Shown: piece after piece, positions 1-7,532 of the stretch
Position numbering within the stretch: the stretch's first letter is position 1
Layout of the letters: the number at the start of each line of letters is the position of its first letter
Assembly: GCF_900116645.1 (NCBI RefSeq)
Contig: NZ_FPBO01000001.1
Span: 132,416 to 196,415, forward strand
DNA from: Pseudoduganella namucuonensis
GTDB taxonomy: Bacteria; Pseudomonadota; Gammaproteobacteria; Burkholderiales; Burkholderiaceae_D
Length of the DNA stretch: 64,000 nt
Direction: 5' to 3'
Translations under genes and position numbers: made by a program
The notes under the pieces: generated by a model
Told to the model about the DNA's origin: nothing
The model's database searches: none
Seen by the model: the letters and a program-made list of their open reading frames with translations, nothing else

Positions 1-1736
1 ATCTTCTCGGCCGCTTTCGGGTTCATCAGGCCGGTGGTGCGTTTCTCCACCAGCGCGTCGATGCCGATGCCGTCGATCAGGTCGATCGGGTCCAGCGTGT
101 TGCCCTTGGACTTGGACATCTTCTGGCCCTGCGAGTCGCGCACCAGGCCGTGCACGTACACGGTGTCGAACGGCACCTTGCCGGTGAAGTGCGCGGTCAT
201 CATCACCATCCGGGCGACCCAGAAGAAGATGATGTCGAAGCCGGTCACCAGCACGGACGAGGGCAGGAAGGCCTTCAGGTCCGGCGTTTCCTCGGGCCAG
301 CCCAGGGTGGAGAAGGGCACCAGCGCGGACGAGAACCAGGTGTCCAGCACATCGTTGTCGCGGCGCAGGGCGCCGGTGCCGCCGGCGGCCTTCTGCTTGG
401 CCAGCGCCTCCTCCTCGGTCTTGGCGACGAAGATGTTGCCTTCCTCGTCGTACCAGGCCGGGATCTGGTGGCCCCACCACAATTGACGGGAGATGCACCA
501 GTCCTGGATGTTGTTCAGCCACTGGTTGTAGGTGGTGCTCCAGTTCTCGGGCACGAACTTGATCTCGCCGGTGGCCACTTTTTCCAGCGCCACCTCGGCG
601 ATCGATTTGCCGGGGAAGAAGGTGCCTTCCGGGGCCGGCTTGCTCATGGCGACGAACCACTGGTCGGTCAGCATCGGTTCGATGACCACGCCGGTGCGGT
701 CGCCTCGCGGCACCATCAGCTTGTGCGGCTTGACCTGTTCCAGCAGGCCTTGCGCCTCCAGGTCGGCGACGATCTGCTTGCGGGCGGCGAAGCGGTCCAG
801 GCCCACGTAGGCGGCGGGCGCGTTGTCGCTGATCTTCGCGTCCAGTGTCAGGATGGAAGGCATGTCCAGCTTGTGGCGCTGGCCAACCGCGTAGTCGTTG
901 AAGTCGTGCGCGGGCGTGATCTTCACGCAGCCGGTGCCGAAGGCCTTGTCCACGTAGGAGTCGGCGATGACCGGGATTTCGCGGTCGCACAGCGGCAGCT
1001 TCAGCATCTTGCCGATCAGCGCCTCGTAACGCTCGTCGGTCGGGTCCACCGCCACGGCGACGTCGCCCAGCATGGTTTCGGGACGGGTGGTGGCCACCGT
1101 CAGCGAGCCGCTGCCGTCGGCCAGCGGGTACTTGATGTACCACATGGAGCCATCCTCCTCCTCCGACACCACTTCCAGGTCGGAGACGGCGGTGCCCAGC
1201 ACCGGGTCCCAGTTCACCAGGCGCTTGCCGCGGTAGATCAGGCCCTGCTCGTACAGGCGCACGAACACGTCGGAGACGACTTTCGAGCGCGGCTCGTCCA
1301 TCGTGAAGTACTCGCGCGCCCAGTCTGGCGAGGTGCCCATGCGGCGCATCTGGCCGGTGATGGTGGAGCCGGATTTCTCTTTCCACTCCCAGACCTTCTC
1401 GATGAACTTCTCACGGCCCAGGTCGTGGCGCGAAATCTTCTGCGCGTCCAGCTGGCGCTCCACCACGATCTGGGTCGCGATGCCGGCGTGGTCGGTGCCG
1501 GGGATCCAGGCGGTGTTATGACCCAGCATGCGGTGGTAGCGGGTCAGGCCGTCCATGATGGTCTGGTTGAACGCGTGGCCCATGTGCAGGGTGCCCGTCA
1601 CGTTCGGCGGCGGCAGCTGGATGCTGAAGGAAGGCTTGGACAGGTCGAGGGAGGCGGCGTAGTAACCGCGCTTCTCCCACTCGCTGCGCCAGAACTGTTC
1701 AATGTCGGCGGGCTCGAAAGACTTGGCTAATTCCAT
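1..1736 (-). CDS. valS: Valyl-tRNA synthetase, N-terminal 578 residues (cut by window edge)
   Basis: Class Ia aminoacyl-tRNA synthetase that charges tRNA-Val in the cytoplasm. The HIGH-type signature HMGH is at residues 51-54, directly after PPPNVTGTL. The [10 protein letters not shown] segment of the CP1 editing domain is near residue 215, and KMSKS is complete at 539-543, close to the edge. The ATG at 1736 gives the usual start [16 protein letters not shown]. The frame is still open at base 1, so the anticodon-binding domain and C-terminal coiled coil (about 370 residues in this family) lie outside the window. It is divergent from the hydrolase gene across 128 bp, with a TATAAT box on its own strand at 1775-1770. 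The identification is secure. Confidence 0.97.
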   Translation of the reverse strand, partial: MELAKSFEPADIEQFWRSEWEKRGYYAASLDLSKPSFSIQLPPPNVTGTLHMGHAFNQTIMDGLTRYHRMLGHNTAWIPGTDHAGIATQIVVERQLDAQKISRHDLGREKFIEKVWEWKEKSGSTITGQMRRMGTSPDWAREYFTMDEPRSKVVSDVFVRLYEQGLIYRGKRLVNWDPVLGTAVSDLEVVSEEEDGSMWYIKYPLADGSGSLTVATTRPETMLGDVAVAVDPTDERYEALIGKMLKLPLCDREIPVIADSYVDKAFGTGCVKITPAHDFNDYAVGQRHKLDMPSILTLDAKISDNAPAAYVGLDRFAARKQIVADLEAQGLLEQVKPHKLMVPRGDRTGVVIEPMLTDQWFVAMSKPAPEGTFFPGKSIAEVALEKVATGEIKFVPENWSTTYNQWLNNIQDWCISRQLWWGHQIPAWYDEEGNIFVAKTEEEALAKQKAAGGTGALRRDNDVLDTWFSSALVPFSTLGWPEETPDLKAFLPSSVLVTGFDIIFFWVARMVMMTAHFTGKVPFDTVYVHGLVRDSQGQKMSKSKGNTLDPIDLIDGIGIDALVEKRTTGLMNPKAAEK

Positions 1737-1769
1737 GGTGTTTGGGCTGAGTTGTAGGCGAAAACGACC

Positions 1770-1775
1770 ATTATA
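1770..1775 (-). promoter_or_regulatory. Candidate -10 box of valS
   Basis: Perfect TATAAT on the minus strand, 34 bp upstream of the valS ATG. No convincing -35 hexamer stands 16-18 bp further upstream, so this rests on the -10 match alone. Confidence 0.4.
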
Positions 1776-1864
1776 AGGGGCCAATGCCGCCTGCGCATGC
1801 CGCCGCCGCCGCGGTGCACAATTTTTTAACGATATAACGCTGATAAAATCACAATGTTCTTCCT

Positions 1865-2647
1865 ATGAAAGCTTCCATGAAAACCAGCGGCCGCAAGTGG
1901 CTAGCGCGCGGATTCCTCCTGTGGGCGGCGGTGTCGAGCCTATGGCTGGCCAATTCCTTCCGCACCCAGGGCGTCGCCGAGCGCGCCCTGCTGAGCGACG
2001 CGAAGACGGTGGTGTCGCAGGCCGATGCCTACCTGGCGCTTAGTCCCAAGGCGGAAGGACGGGCACCGGCGTTGCTGTTCTTCTGCGGCTCCGGCGTGGC
2101 CGCGGAAGCCTATGTGCCCTTGCTGCGGCCAGTCGCTGAAAGTGGCTACCCGGTGTACATCATCCGCCTGCCGTATCGCTTCGCGCCGCTGGAATCGAAT
2201 AAGGCCGAAGCGCTGGAGCGGGCGCGCGGCTTGATGGCCGCGCATCCCGAGGTGGCGCGCTGGGTGCTGTCCGGGCATTCGCTGGGCGGCGCGCTGGCGG
2301 CCCGTTTTGTCGGGAATGAGGGACACGGCGCCGCCGCCCTGGTCCTCGTCGGCACCACGCATCCGAAGGAGCGCAGCCTGGCCGCGCTGGGCATCCCCGT
2401 CACGAAGGTGTATGGCACCAACGACCATGTCGCGCCCGTGGACCGCGTGCTCGCCAACAAGGCGCTGCTGCCGCCGCAAACGGAATGGATCGCCATCGAG
2501 GGTGGCAACCACTCCCAGTTCGGCCACTACGGGCATCAGCTGTTCGACGGGACGGCCACCATCAGTCGCGAACTGCAGCAGGAGCGCACCCGCGACGCGC
2601 TGCTGAAGGCGCTCGCGCGCCAGCCGCAAGCACCGGCCGGGCTGTGA
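1865..2647 (+). CDS. Alpha/beta hydrolase, membrane-anchored or exported
   Basis: 260-residue serine hydrolase of the alpha/beta fold (dienelactone hydrolase / Abhydrolase_5-like). Residues 11-30 form an N-terminal hydrophobic segment after a basic start, so the enzyme is probably exported or anchored. The nucleophile elbow GHSLGG puts the catalytic Ser at 139. Asp187 in GTNDHVAP and His216 in GGNHSQFG complete a plausible triad. The core begins after an LFFCGSG oxyanion-type loop at 71-77. Its TGA shares a base with the ATG of the next gene, so these genes are co-transcribed. Substrate is unknown. An in-frame ATG four codons downstream is an alternative start. Confidence 0.85.
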   Translation: MKASMKTSGRKWLARGFLLWAAVSSLWLANSFRTQGVAERALLSDAKTVVSQADAYLALSPKAEGRAPALLFFCGSGVAAEAYVPLLRPVAESGYPVYIIRLPYRFAPLESNKAEALERARGLMAAHPEVARWVLSGHSLGGALAARFVGNEGHGAAALVLVGTTHPKERSLAALGIPVTKVYGTNDHVAPVDRVLANKALLPPQTEWIAIEGGNHSQFGHYGHQLFDGTATISRELQQERTRDALLKALARQPQAPAGL

Positions 2648-3096
2648 TGCGTCTTCCACGAACCTTCGATCGAATCGCGCGCTATTCATGGGCCGCGCCA
2701 TGCACCGCCGTGGGACTATGTCTCGCGGCGCCGGCGTTTTTGTTCGGCGCCAGGGCTCGCGTGGTCCAAGGGGTGATCGAGGTGGCCTTGACCGCGCGTG
2801 GCGAGGCGAGTCCATGGATGCGCTGGCTCCCCTTCATCGCGATCACGTTCGGCCACGTCGTGGTGGGGACCACCAGGCCGGAACTTGAACGGCTGCGGGT
2901 CCACGAGCATGAACACGTGCGCCAATACGAAAGATGGGGCGCCGCCTTTTTCGCCGCCTATCCGTTGAACAGCCTTTGGCAGCTATTGCGCGGCCGCCGG
3001 CCGTACCTGGACAACTGTTTTGAAGTACAGGCGAGGGAAAAGGAGGCCGCCGCCGTGACGGGCGACCTCACCGCTGCCCATTCCGAAAAATCATGA
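2647..3096 (+). CDS. Small membrane protein with an HExxH motif
   Basis: 149-residue protein I cannot assign to a named family. The ATG at 2647 overlaps the hydrolase stop (ATGA), and the gene's own stop overlaps the next ATG in the same way, so it sits inside a tight three-gene operon. Hydrophobic stretches at about 17-34 and 60-75 suggest two membrane passages. Residues 86-90 read HEHEH, followed by VRQYERWG, which fits HExxH and resembles zinc-peptidase-like membrane proteins that carry HExxHxxQ. No distant third ligand is obvious, so catalysis is unproven. A longer reading beginning inside the hydrolase gene is possible but has no support. Confidence 0.7.
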   Translation: MRLPRTFDRIARYSWAAPCTAVGLCLAAPAFLFGARARVVQGVIEVALTARGEASPWMRWLPFIAITFGHVVVGTTRPELERLRVHEHEHVRQYERWGAAFFAAYPLNSLWQLLRGRRPYLDNCFEVQAREKEAAAVTGDLTAAHSEKS

Positions 3097-4187
3097 GGAG
3101 ACACCGCTTGCTTCCCGTTGCATTCCTGCTTGTGCCGGCGGCTTACTTCAGCCTGTGGCCCGTCCCCATCGAGCCGGTGGCTTGGCACGCGCCAAAGGCG
3201 CCGGGCTACGCGGGCGTCCATGCGCCCAACAACAAGCTACTGGGCTTGCACAACATCTCCCTGGACGGTGAGGCCGGGCCCGAATATGTGGCGTTGGGGC
3301 CGGATGGCCTGCTGTACACCGGCGTCGCGAGTGGCCGCATATTGCGCATGAAGCAGGATGGCAGTGGGCGGCAGGTCTTCAGCACCACCGGCGGCAGGCC
3401 GCTGGGCATGGCTTTCGACGAGGGCGGCGGCCTGGTTGTCGCGGACGCGATCAAAGGGCTGCTGTCCATCGCCAAGGACGGCGAGGTAACGGTATTGGCC
3501 GACGCGGTCGAAGGCGATCCAATACGTTTTGCCGAAGGGGCCGTCGTCGCCAGGAACGGCAAGATCTTCTTCACCGACGCTTCGACGCGCTTCGCGCCAG
3601 CGCAATGGGGCGGCACCACGGAGGCCGCGACGCTCGACGTCTTTGAGCAGTCCTGCACGGGGCGCGTACTGGAATATGATCGGGCCGCCAAGGCGGCCCG
3701 CGTCGTCGCGAAAGGCCTGTGCTTCGCCAACGGCATCGCCTTGAGCGGCGATGACGAAACCTTGTTCGTCAGCGAGAGTGGCAGGTACCGGGTATGGAAG
3801 ATCGCCGTCGCGGCCCAAGGGCTCGACGTCGCGCATCAGTCGGCGCAAGCGCGTGTGCTGCTCGACAATTTGCCTGGCTATCCGGACAATCTGACGCGGG
3901 GGCTGGGTGGCAGAATATGGCTGGGCCTTGGTGGACAGCGCAATGACCTCGACCTGATGGCGGAGTGGCCATCCATGCGCAGGGTGGCGTTGCGTATTCC
4001 GCGCATCTTCTGGGCGCTGCCCAAACCTTACGGCCATGTGATCGCCTTTACCGAAGACGGCAAGGTGGTGGCCGATCTCCAAGACCCGACTGGCCATTCC
4101 CCGCTTACCACCGGGGCCACTGAAACGGTGGACCGCCTGTATATTCATAACGCCGACGCCAAGAGCCTGGGATGGATCGCGCAATAG
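3093..4187 (+). CDS. SMP-30/gluconolactonase-like (strictosidine synthase-like) beta-propeller protein
   Basis: 364-residue protein with an N-terminal hydrophobic anchor (about residues 6-23), then a six-bladed propeller-type sequence. It has recurring NHL/SMP-30-like strands such as GPDGLLYTG, the FANGIALSGDDETLFVSESG block and YPDNLTRG. These match the SMP-30 / strictosidine synthase / adipocyte plasma membrane-associated protein superfamily, whose members are lactonases or esterases with a bound metal. It probably acts in the periplasm. Its ATG overlaps the stop of the HExxH gene, so it is the third cistron of the operon. The actual substrate cannot be read from sequence. Confidence 0.8.
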   Translation: MRRHRLLPVAFLLVPAAYFSLWPVPIEPVAWHAPKAPGYAGVHAPNNKLLGLHNISLDGEAGPEYVALGPDGLLYTGVASGRILRMKQDGSGRQVFSTTGGRPLGMAFDEGGGLVVADAIKGLLSIAKDGEVTVLADAVEGDPIRFAEGAVVARNGKIFFTDASTRFAPAQWGGTTEAATLDVFEQSCTGRVLEYDRAAKAARVVAKGLCFANGIALSGDDETLFVSESGRYRVWKIAVAAQGLDVAHQSAQARVLLDNLPGYPDNLTRGLGGRIWLGLGGQRNDLDLMAEWPSMRRVALRIPRIFWALPKPYGHVIAFTEDGKVVADLQDPTGHSPLTTGATETVDRLYIHNADAKSLGWIAQ

Positions 4188-4201
4188 GGGGCAAGGAGGG
4201 A

Positions 4202-4783
4202 ATGTCCGTCGATCAGCAGTGTCTTCGGCAGCGCTTGCGCGCCATCGCGCGCGAGTCGGACTGGTTCATGCAGGCGCTGGAATCGGTGCGTTCGCTGCAA
4301 CTCGATTCCTGGTGCATAGGCGCCGGCGCGGTGCGCAACCTGGTCTGGGATCATCTGCACGGCTACGCCACGCCATCGCCCATCGCCGACGTGGATGTCG
4401 CTTACTTCGACGATGCCGACCTCCGCCCCGAAACCGAACAGGCATTGCAGGCTTTGCTGTGCGCGCGCCATCCCGGCACGCCTTGGGAGGTGACGAATCA
4501 GGCCTGGGTGCATCTGTGGTTCGAGGGCCGCTTCGGTCATCGCGTGGCGCCATTGCGTTCGCTGGAGGACGCTGTGGCGTCCTGGCCCGAATTCGCCACC
4601 TCGGTTGGCATCAAGCTCCAAGAAGACTCGGAGATCGAAGTCATCGCCCCTCATGGCTTGGAGGATCTGTTCTCCATGGTGGTGCGGCGCAATCCCGCCA
4701 GGGTCAGCGTCGAGACCTACCGCAATCGCGTAGCCGAGAAACGGTACCTTCAGCGCTGGCCACGGGTACAGATCGTAGGCTAA
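4202..4783 (+). CDS. DUF925-type nucleotidyltransferase family protein
   Basis: 193-residue protein of the NTP_transf_6 (DUF925) nucleotidyltransferase family. N-terminal features are GAGAVRNLVWDHLHG and the acidic pair in DVDVAYFD, where the metal-binding Asp residues of a minimal nucleotidyltransferase are expected. I chose the ATG at 4202 because an AAGGAGG ribosome site ends 3 bp before it. An upstream in-frame ATG at 4172 would overlap the previous gene by 16 bp. It lacks a HEPN-type partner, so I do not call it a toxin-antitoxin component. Cytoplasmic; substrate unknown. Confidence 0.85.
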   Translation: MSVDQQCLRQRLRAIARESDWFMQALESVRSLQLDSWCIGAGAVRNLVWDHLHGYATPSPIADVDVAYFDDADLRPETEQALQALLCARHPGTPWEVTNQAWVHLWFEGRFGHRVAPLRSLEDAVASWPEFATSVGIKLQEDSEIEVIAPHGLEDLFSMVVRRNPARVSVETYRNRVAEKRYLQRWPRVQIVG

Positions 4784-4804
4784 GGAGGTCGGCGGATCGC
4801 CAGT

Positions 4805-4900
4805 TGTAAGCAGATACAGCAAGTTGTAAGCACGTGTAAAGCTGGTCAACTGGTCAATCCCGGCCCGCGTTTTCAGCTCAGTGACACGGCAAGTGCACCT
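4805..4900. repeat. Direct repeat A, copy 1 (upstream element)
   Basis: 96-bp element upstream of the first alanine/lysine-rich protein gene. It matches 6541-6636 with 12 mismatches and no gaps by eye. Inside it TGTAAG/TGTAAA recurs three times (4805, about 4825 and about 4835). It ends about 30 bp before the start codon of the downstream gene. Likely carries the promoter and an activator site. Confidence 0.8.
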
Positions 4901-4931
4901 AACCTGAAACCTAAGAAAGAGAACTGCAACC

Positions 4932-5138
4932 ATGAAAAAAGCCATCGCTACCCTGATCATCGGCATGTTCGCTACCGCAGCGTTTGCACAGGCCACCACC
5001 ACCCCAACGACGGCGCCCGCCGCACCGGCAGCCCCGGTCGCGAAGGCCGAAGTGAAGGCCGAGGCCAAAGCCGAAGTCAAGACGGAAATCAAAGAATCCA
5101 AGGACGCGGCAAAGCCAGCCGCCCCGGCAGTCAAGTAA
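4932..5138 (+). CDS. Small alanine/lysine-rich exported protein, paralogue 1 (68 aa)
   Basis: 68-residue protein with a clear signal peptide (MKKAIATLIIGMFATAAFAQ, predicted cut after residue 19). The mature part is low-complexity, Ala/Pro/Lys/Glu-rich: a Thr/Pro segment, then VKAEAKAEVK-type charged helix repeats. The signal peptide is nearly the same as in the two larger paralogues at 5195 and 6687, so all three belong to one family. It lies downstream of repeat A copy 1 and 56 bp before the next paralogue, probably on the same transcript. No homologous named function is recognised. A periplasmic, largely helical or disordered protein is inferred. Confidence 0.75.
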   Translation: MKKAIATLIIGMFATAAFAQATTTPTTAPAAPAAPVAKAEVKAEAKAEVKTEIKESKDAAKPAAPAVK

Positions 5139-5158
5139 GCACCATCGCAGTAAAAACC

Positions 5159-5554
5159 GAATAAACCATTTATACAAATACTGAGGAAACCATCATGACC
5201 AAGACCATCGCTACCCTGATCGCCGGCCTGTTCGCTACCGCTGCATTCGCGCAAACCCCGGCCCCTGCCGCCGCACCCGTTCCAGCCGCCAAGGCCGAAG
5301 CCAAAGTGGTGAAGGCCGAAGCCAAGGAAACCAAGGAAGTCGCCAAGGCCGACGCGAAGGAAACCAAGGAAGTCGCCAAGGCCGACGCGAAGGAACACAA
5401 GGAAGTAGCGAAAGCCGAGGCCAAGGAAACCAAGGCCGCCGCCAACGCGAAGGAAGAAGTGGCCGGCGCCAAGGCCGATGCCAAGGTAGAGAAGGCGAAG
5501 GCCCACGCCAAGGCCGAGAAGTCGAAAGAGAAGGCGCACGCCAAAGAAGCCAAG
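5159..5554. repeat. Direct repeat B, copy 1 (gene and leader)
   Basis: 396-bp block covering the leader and most of the 147-aa gene. It matches 6651-7046 with three mismatches that I can find (5281, 5523, 5545). It ends where the second copy has a 9-bp deletion. This is far closer identity than the upstream repeat A pair shows. Confidence 0.85.
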
Positions 5555-5638
5555 GAAACCAAGCCGGCCGACAAGGCGGCGGCGGTTCCCGCGGCGGCGC
5601 CGGTGGTGGCTTCGGCAGCCACTCCAGCCGCGAAGTAA
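5195..5638 (+). CDS. Alanine/lysine-rich exported 11-mer-repeat protein, copy 1 (147 aa)
   Basis: 147 residues. Signal peptide at 1-19 (cut at AFA/Q), a Pro/Ala linker, then a highly charged Ala-Lys-Glu region. Exact 11-residue units KETKEVAKADA (twice) and KEHKEVAKAEA lie at about 44-76, followed by degenerate AKAEK/AKADAK units and an Ala/Pro tail. Eleven-residue Lys/Ala/Glu repeats are typical of LEA group 3 proteins and apolipoprotein-like amphipathic helices. That resemblance is compositional only. It has no Cys and almost no aromatic residues. GAGGAAAC precedes the start. A strong terminator follows at 5660. Function unknown; periplasmic stress or envelope role is a guess. Confidence 0.8.
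   Translation: MTKTIATLIAGLFATAAFAQTPAPAAAPVPAAKAEAKVVKAEAKETKEVAKADAKETKEVAKADAKEHKEVAKAEAKETKAAANAKEEVAGAKADAKVEKAKAHAKAEKSKEKAHAKEAKETKPADKAAAVPAAAPVVASAATPAAK
5324..5422 (+). repeat. 33-bp coding tandem repeat, three units
   Basis: Units begin at 5324, 5357 and 5390. The first two are identical over 33 bp and the third differs at several positions. Each encodes one 11-residue unit of the exported protein. Confidence 0.85.
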
Positions 5639-5659
5639 GCAGCGCGTTTTGCTAGTCAG

Positions 5660-5685
5660 TCCCCGCTACGGCGGGGATTTTTTTT
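5660..5685 (+). terminator. Rho-independent terminator
   Basis: Perfect 7-bp stem TCCCCGC/GCGGGGA with a 4-nt loop, followed at once by eight T residues. It ends the repeat-protein transcript. Confidence 0.9.
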
Positions 5686-5764
5686 GCATGTTACCATCGC
5701 GTTCGCCCCCCCCGACCGCGGCGCCACGCCGCGGCTCTGCAACCGACATGCATCGGCAACTTCA

Positions 5765-6211
5765 ATGAGCACTCCATCGCATCTGATCTCACTTCGTCCA
5801 GCCACCGCGGCCGACCTGCCGTTTCTCCTGGCGCTGCGGCGGTCCGCGATGACCCCGCATCTGCAGGCCGCCGGGATAGCGCAGGATGAGGCAGGGATGA
5901 TGGAACGCGTCCTCGTGGGCTTCGAGGGGGCCAGGATCATCGAGTTCGCTGGCGGTGCGATCGGCCTGTTGAAAATGATCAAGGGCGAGCGGGCGTGGGA
6001 TATCGTCCAAATACAGCTGCTGCCGGAATGGCAGGGGCAAGGCATAGGCGCTCTCTTGCTGTCGCAGGCTCTCGCCGAAGCGGCGGAAGCCAAGGCCACC
6101 GTCCTGCTTTCGGTCCTCAAGGTCAACAAGGCACGCCGGCTGTACGAGCGTCTCGGGTTTTCCGTCATCTCTGAAGACGAGAATTCCTATTCCATGCGGG
6201 CCATGCCATGA
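5765..6211 (+). CDS. GNAT family N-acetyltransferase
   Basis: 148-residue acetyltransferase of the GNAT fold. The acetyl-CoA pyrophosphate loop is visible as LLPEWQGQGIGALLL (Q/RxxGxG/A motif), preceded by the IVQIQ strand. The C-terminal NKARRLYERLGF helix is typical of the family. I chose the ATG at 5765 because the protein begins just before the conserved RPATAADLPFLL. A longer frame from 5684 has a non-conserved, unlikely N-terminus. Its stop overlaps the cupin ATG (ATGA), so the two are translated together. Acceptor substrate unknown. The pair sits between the two copies of the duplicated locus. Confidence 0.88.
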   Translation: MSTPSHLISLRPATAADLPFLLALRRSAMTPHLQAAGIAQDEAGMMERVLVGFEGARIIEFAGGAIGLLKMIKGERAWDIVQIQLLPEWQGQGIGALLLSQALAEAAEAKATVLLSVLKVNKARRLYERLGFSVISEDENSYSMRAMP

Positions 6212-6525
6212 AAACCGGAAACCTGTATGCGAACACGGCGCCGCCTCTGGACGGTGAGCGTTTCGAAACGCTGCTCGCGCACAAAGGCCTGGTCATCGAA
6301 CGCATCGTCAGTTCATCGAAGATCGCATCGCAGGAATACGTGCAGGAGCAGGATGAATGGGTCGTTCTGCTTCGGGGCGATGCGACACTCGATGTCGAAG
6401 GCGACGCGATCGCTTTGCAGGCGGGCGACCACGTGTTCCTTCCCTCCCGCACGCGCCATACGGTACTGAGTGTTTCCGAAGGGGCGCTCTGGCTGGCGAT
6501 TCATCTTCATTCCCAGGCGTCTTGA
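6208..6525 (+). CDS. Cupin-domain protein
   Basis: 105-residue single-domain cupin. The beta-barrel motifs are visible: EQDEWVVLLRGDATLDVEG for motif 1 (the metal-ligand positions are only partly conserved) and GDHVFLPSRTRHTV for motif 2, with one His. Soluble, cytoplasmic. It overlaps the GNAT stop by 4 bp, so the pair forms a two-gene unit. Such small cupins bind or isomerise small molecules. No specific reaction can be assigned. Confidence 0.85.
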   Translation: MKTGNLYANTAPPLDGERFETLLAHKGLVIERIVSSSKIASQEYVQEQDEWVVLLRGDATLDVEGDAIALQAGDHVFLPSRTRHTVLSVSEGALWLAIHLHSQAS

Positions 6526-6540
6526 AGTTGGAACGGTATT

Positions 6541-6636
6541 TGTAAGCAGATACAGCAACTTGTAACCACGTGTAAAGCTCGTCAACTGCCTGGTTCCGGC
6601 CCGCGTTTTTAGCTCAGTGACACGGAATGTGCACCT
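6541..6636. repeat. Direct repeat A, copy 2 (upstream element)
   Basis: 96-bp second copy of the element at 4805-4900, same length, about 87 percent identical by eye. Here it lies immediately before repeat B copy 2, without the 68-aa gene that separates A and B in the first copy. Confidence 0.8.
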
Positions 6637-6650
6637 GATGCGGTAAAACG

Positions 6651-7046
6651 GAATAAACCATTTATACAAATACTGAGGAAACCATCATGACCAAGACCAT
6701 CGCTACCCTGATCGCCGGCCTGTTCGCTACCGCTGCATTCGCGCAAACCCCGGCCCCTGCCGCCGCACCCGTGCCAGCCGCCAAGGCCGAAGCCAAAGTG
6801 GTGAAGGCCGAAGCCAAGGAAACCAAGGAAGTCGCCAAGGCCGACGCGAAGGAAACCAAGGAAGTCGCCAAGGCCGACGCGAAGGAACACAAGGAAGTAG
6901 CGAAAGCCGAGGCCAAGGAAACCAAGGCCGCCGCCAACGCGAAGGAAGAAGTGGCCGGCGCCAAGGCCGATGCCAAGGTAGAGAAGGCGAAGGCCCACGC
7001 CAAGGCCGAGAAGTCCAAAGAGAAGGCGCACGCCAAGGAAGCCAAG
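6651..7046. repeat. Direct repeat B, copy 2 (gene and leader)
   Basis: 396-bp near-identical copy of 5159-5554, carrying the leader and the start of the 142-aa paralogue. Beyond 7046 the two copies diverge in their Ala/Pro tails. Confidence 0.85.
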
Positions 7047-7115
7047 CCGGCTGACAAGTCGGCCGCCGCTCCAGCCGCAACCACCGTAGCCGCCGCCGCT
7101 CCAGCCGCCAAGTAA
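6687..7115 (+). CDS. Alanine/lysine-rich exported 11-mer-repeat protein, copy 2 (142 aa)
   Basis: 142-residue near-duplicate of the 5195 gene: same signal peptide, same linker and the same 11-residue units. A 3-residue deletion (ETK) near residue 120 and a different Ala-rich tail set it apart. The leader with GAGGAAAC is identical to copy 1. Transcription probably starts in repeat A copy 2 and ends at the perfect hairpin at 7131. The preserved reading frame and nearly identical DNA point to recent duplication or gene conversion. Function unknown. Confidence 0.8.
   Translation: MTKTIATLIAGLFATAAFAQTPAPAAAPVPAAKAEAKVVKAEAKETKEVAKADAKETKEVAKADAKEHKEVAKAEAKETKAAANAKEEVAGAKADAKVEKAKAHAKAEKSKEKAHAKEAKPADKSAAAPAATTVAAAAPAAK
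6816..6914 (+). repeat. 33-bp coding tandem repeat, copy 2
   Basis: Same three 33-bp units as at 5324-5422, shifted by 1492 bp. They encode the 11-residue repeats of the second exported paralogue. Confidence 0.85.
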
Positions 7116-7130
7116 TTCATCCGGTCTCGC

Positions 7131-7160
7131 AAAAGGCTCCTGTCACGGCGGGAGCCTTTT
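7131..7160. terminator. Strong hairpin terminator, possibly bidirectional
   Basis: Perfect 10-bp stem AAAAGGCTCC/GGAGCCTTTT with a 10-nt loop. The A-run and T-run flanks would let it work in either direction. Confidence 0.88.
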
Positions 7161-7255
7161 GCTATTTCGGGCTTGCGCACTGATTAAGGATTTCCTAAGC
7201 ACTTGCTTGCCGCTATCGGCAATGATCACGCTAACGTTATTTCAGCGGAGCAAGC

Positions 7256-7459
7256 ATGAAGAGATGGTCGCCATTGCTGAGCACAGTGGTCTGCTGTGCG
7301 GTTATCGAGCTCATTCTGCTTGCCTTTATCTTCCTGGTGGCGAGGGTTGGTTTCGATTTGCTAGGTTACATATGGCTGATTTTGGGACCGGCGAGCGCAT
7401 GGCTGGGACCACTGGTGTACCAGCACTTCAAGGCGAAAGAGGAACCGCGCCTCAAGTAG
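7256..7459 (+). CDS. Small two-pass membrane protein (67 aa)
   Basis: 67 residues with a basic N-terminus (MKRW). It has two hydrophobic segments, about 8-30 and 36-57, and a short charged C-terminus KAKEEPRLK. A GCGGAGC-type ribosome site precedes the ATG. A TTGCCG/CGGCAA hairpin lies upstream at 7207-7222. It is probably an inner-membrane protein. I recognise no family, and no neighbouring gene hints at a role. Confidence 0.6.
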   Translation: MKRWSPLLSTVVCCAVIELILLAFIFLVARVGFDLLGYIWLILGPASAWLGPLVYQHFKAKEEPRLK

Positions 7460-7532
7460 CCCGCGCGGCCCATCGCCGCTTTGCCCTATACTGCTGCACA
7501 ATTGGCAACTGGCCGCAAATTGAGAGCAGCGT

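Noticed and set aside
4202-4783. Nucleotidyltransferase considered as an MNT antitoxin
   Set aside because: No HEPN partner adjacent, and the sequence fits the free-standing DUF925-type family.
5324-5422. 33-bp tandem repeats considered as a CRISPR array
   Set aside because: Units are adjacent without unique spacers and keep reading frame inside an exported protein gene.
5765-6525. GNAT plus cupin pair considered as a toxin-antitoxin module
   Set aside because: GNAT toxins pair with ribbon-helix-helix antitoxins; the partner here is a cupin with no DNA-binding segment.
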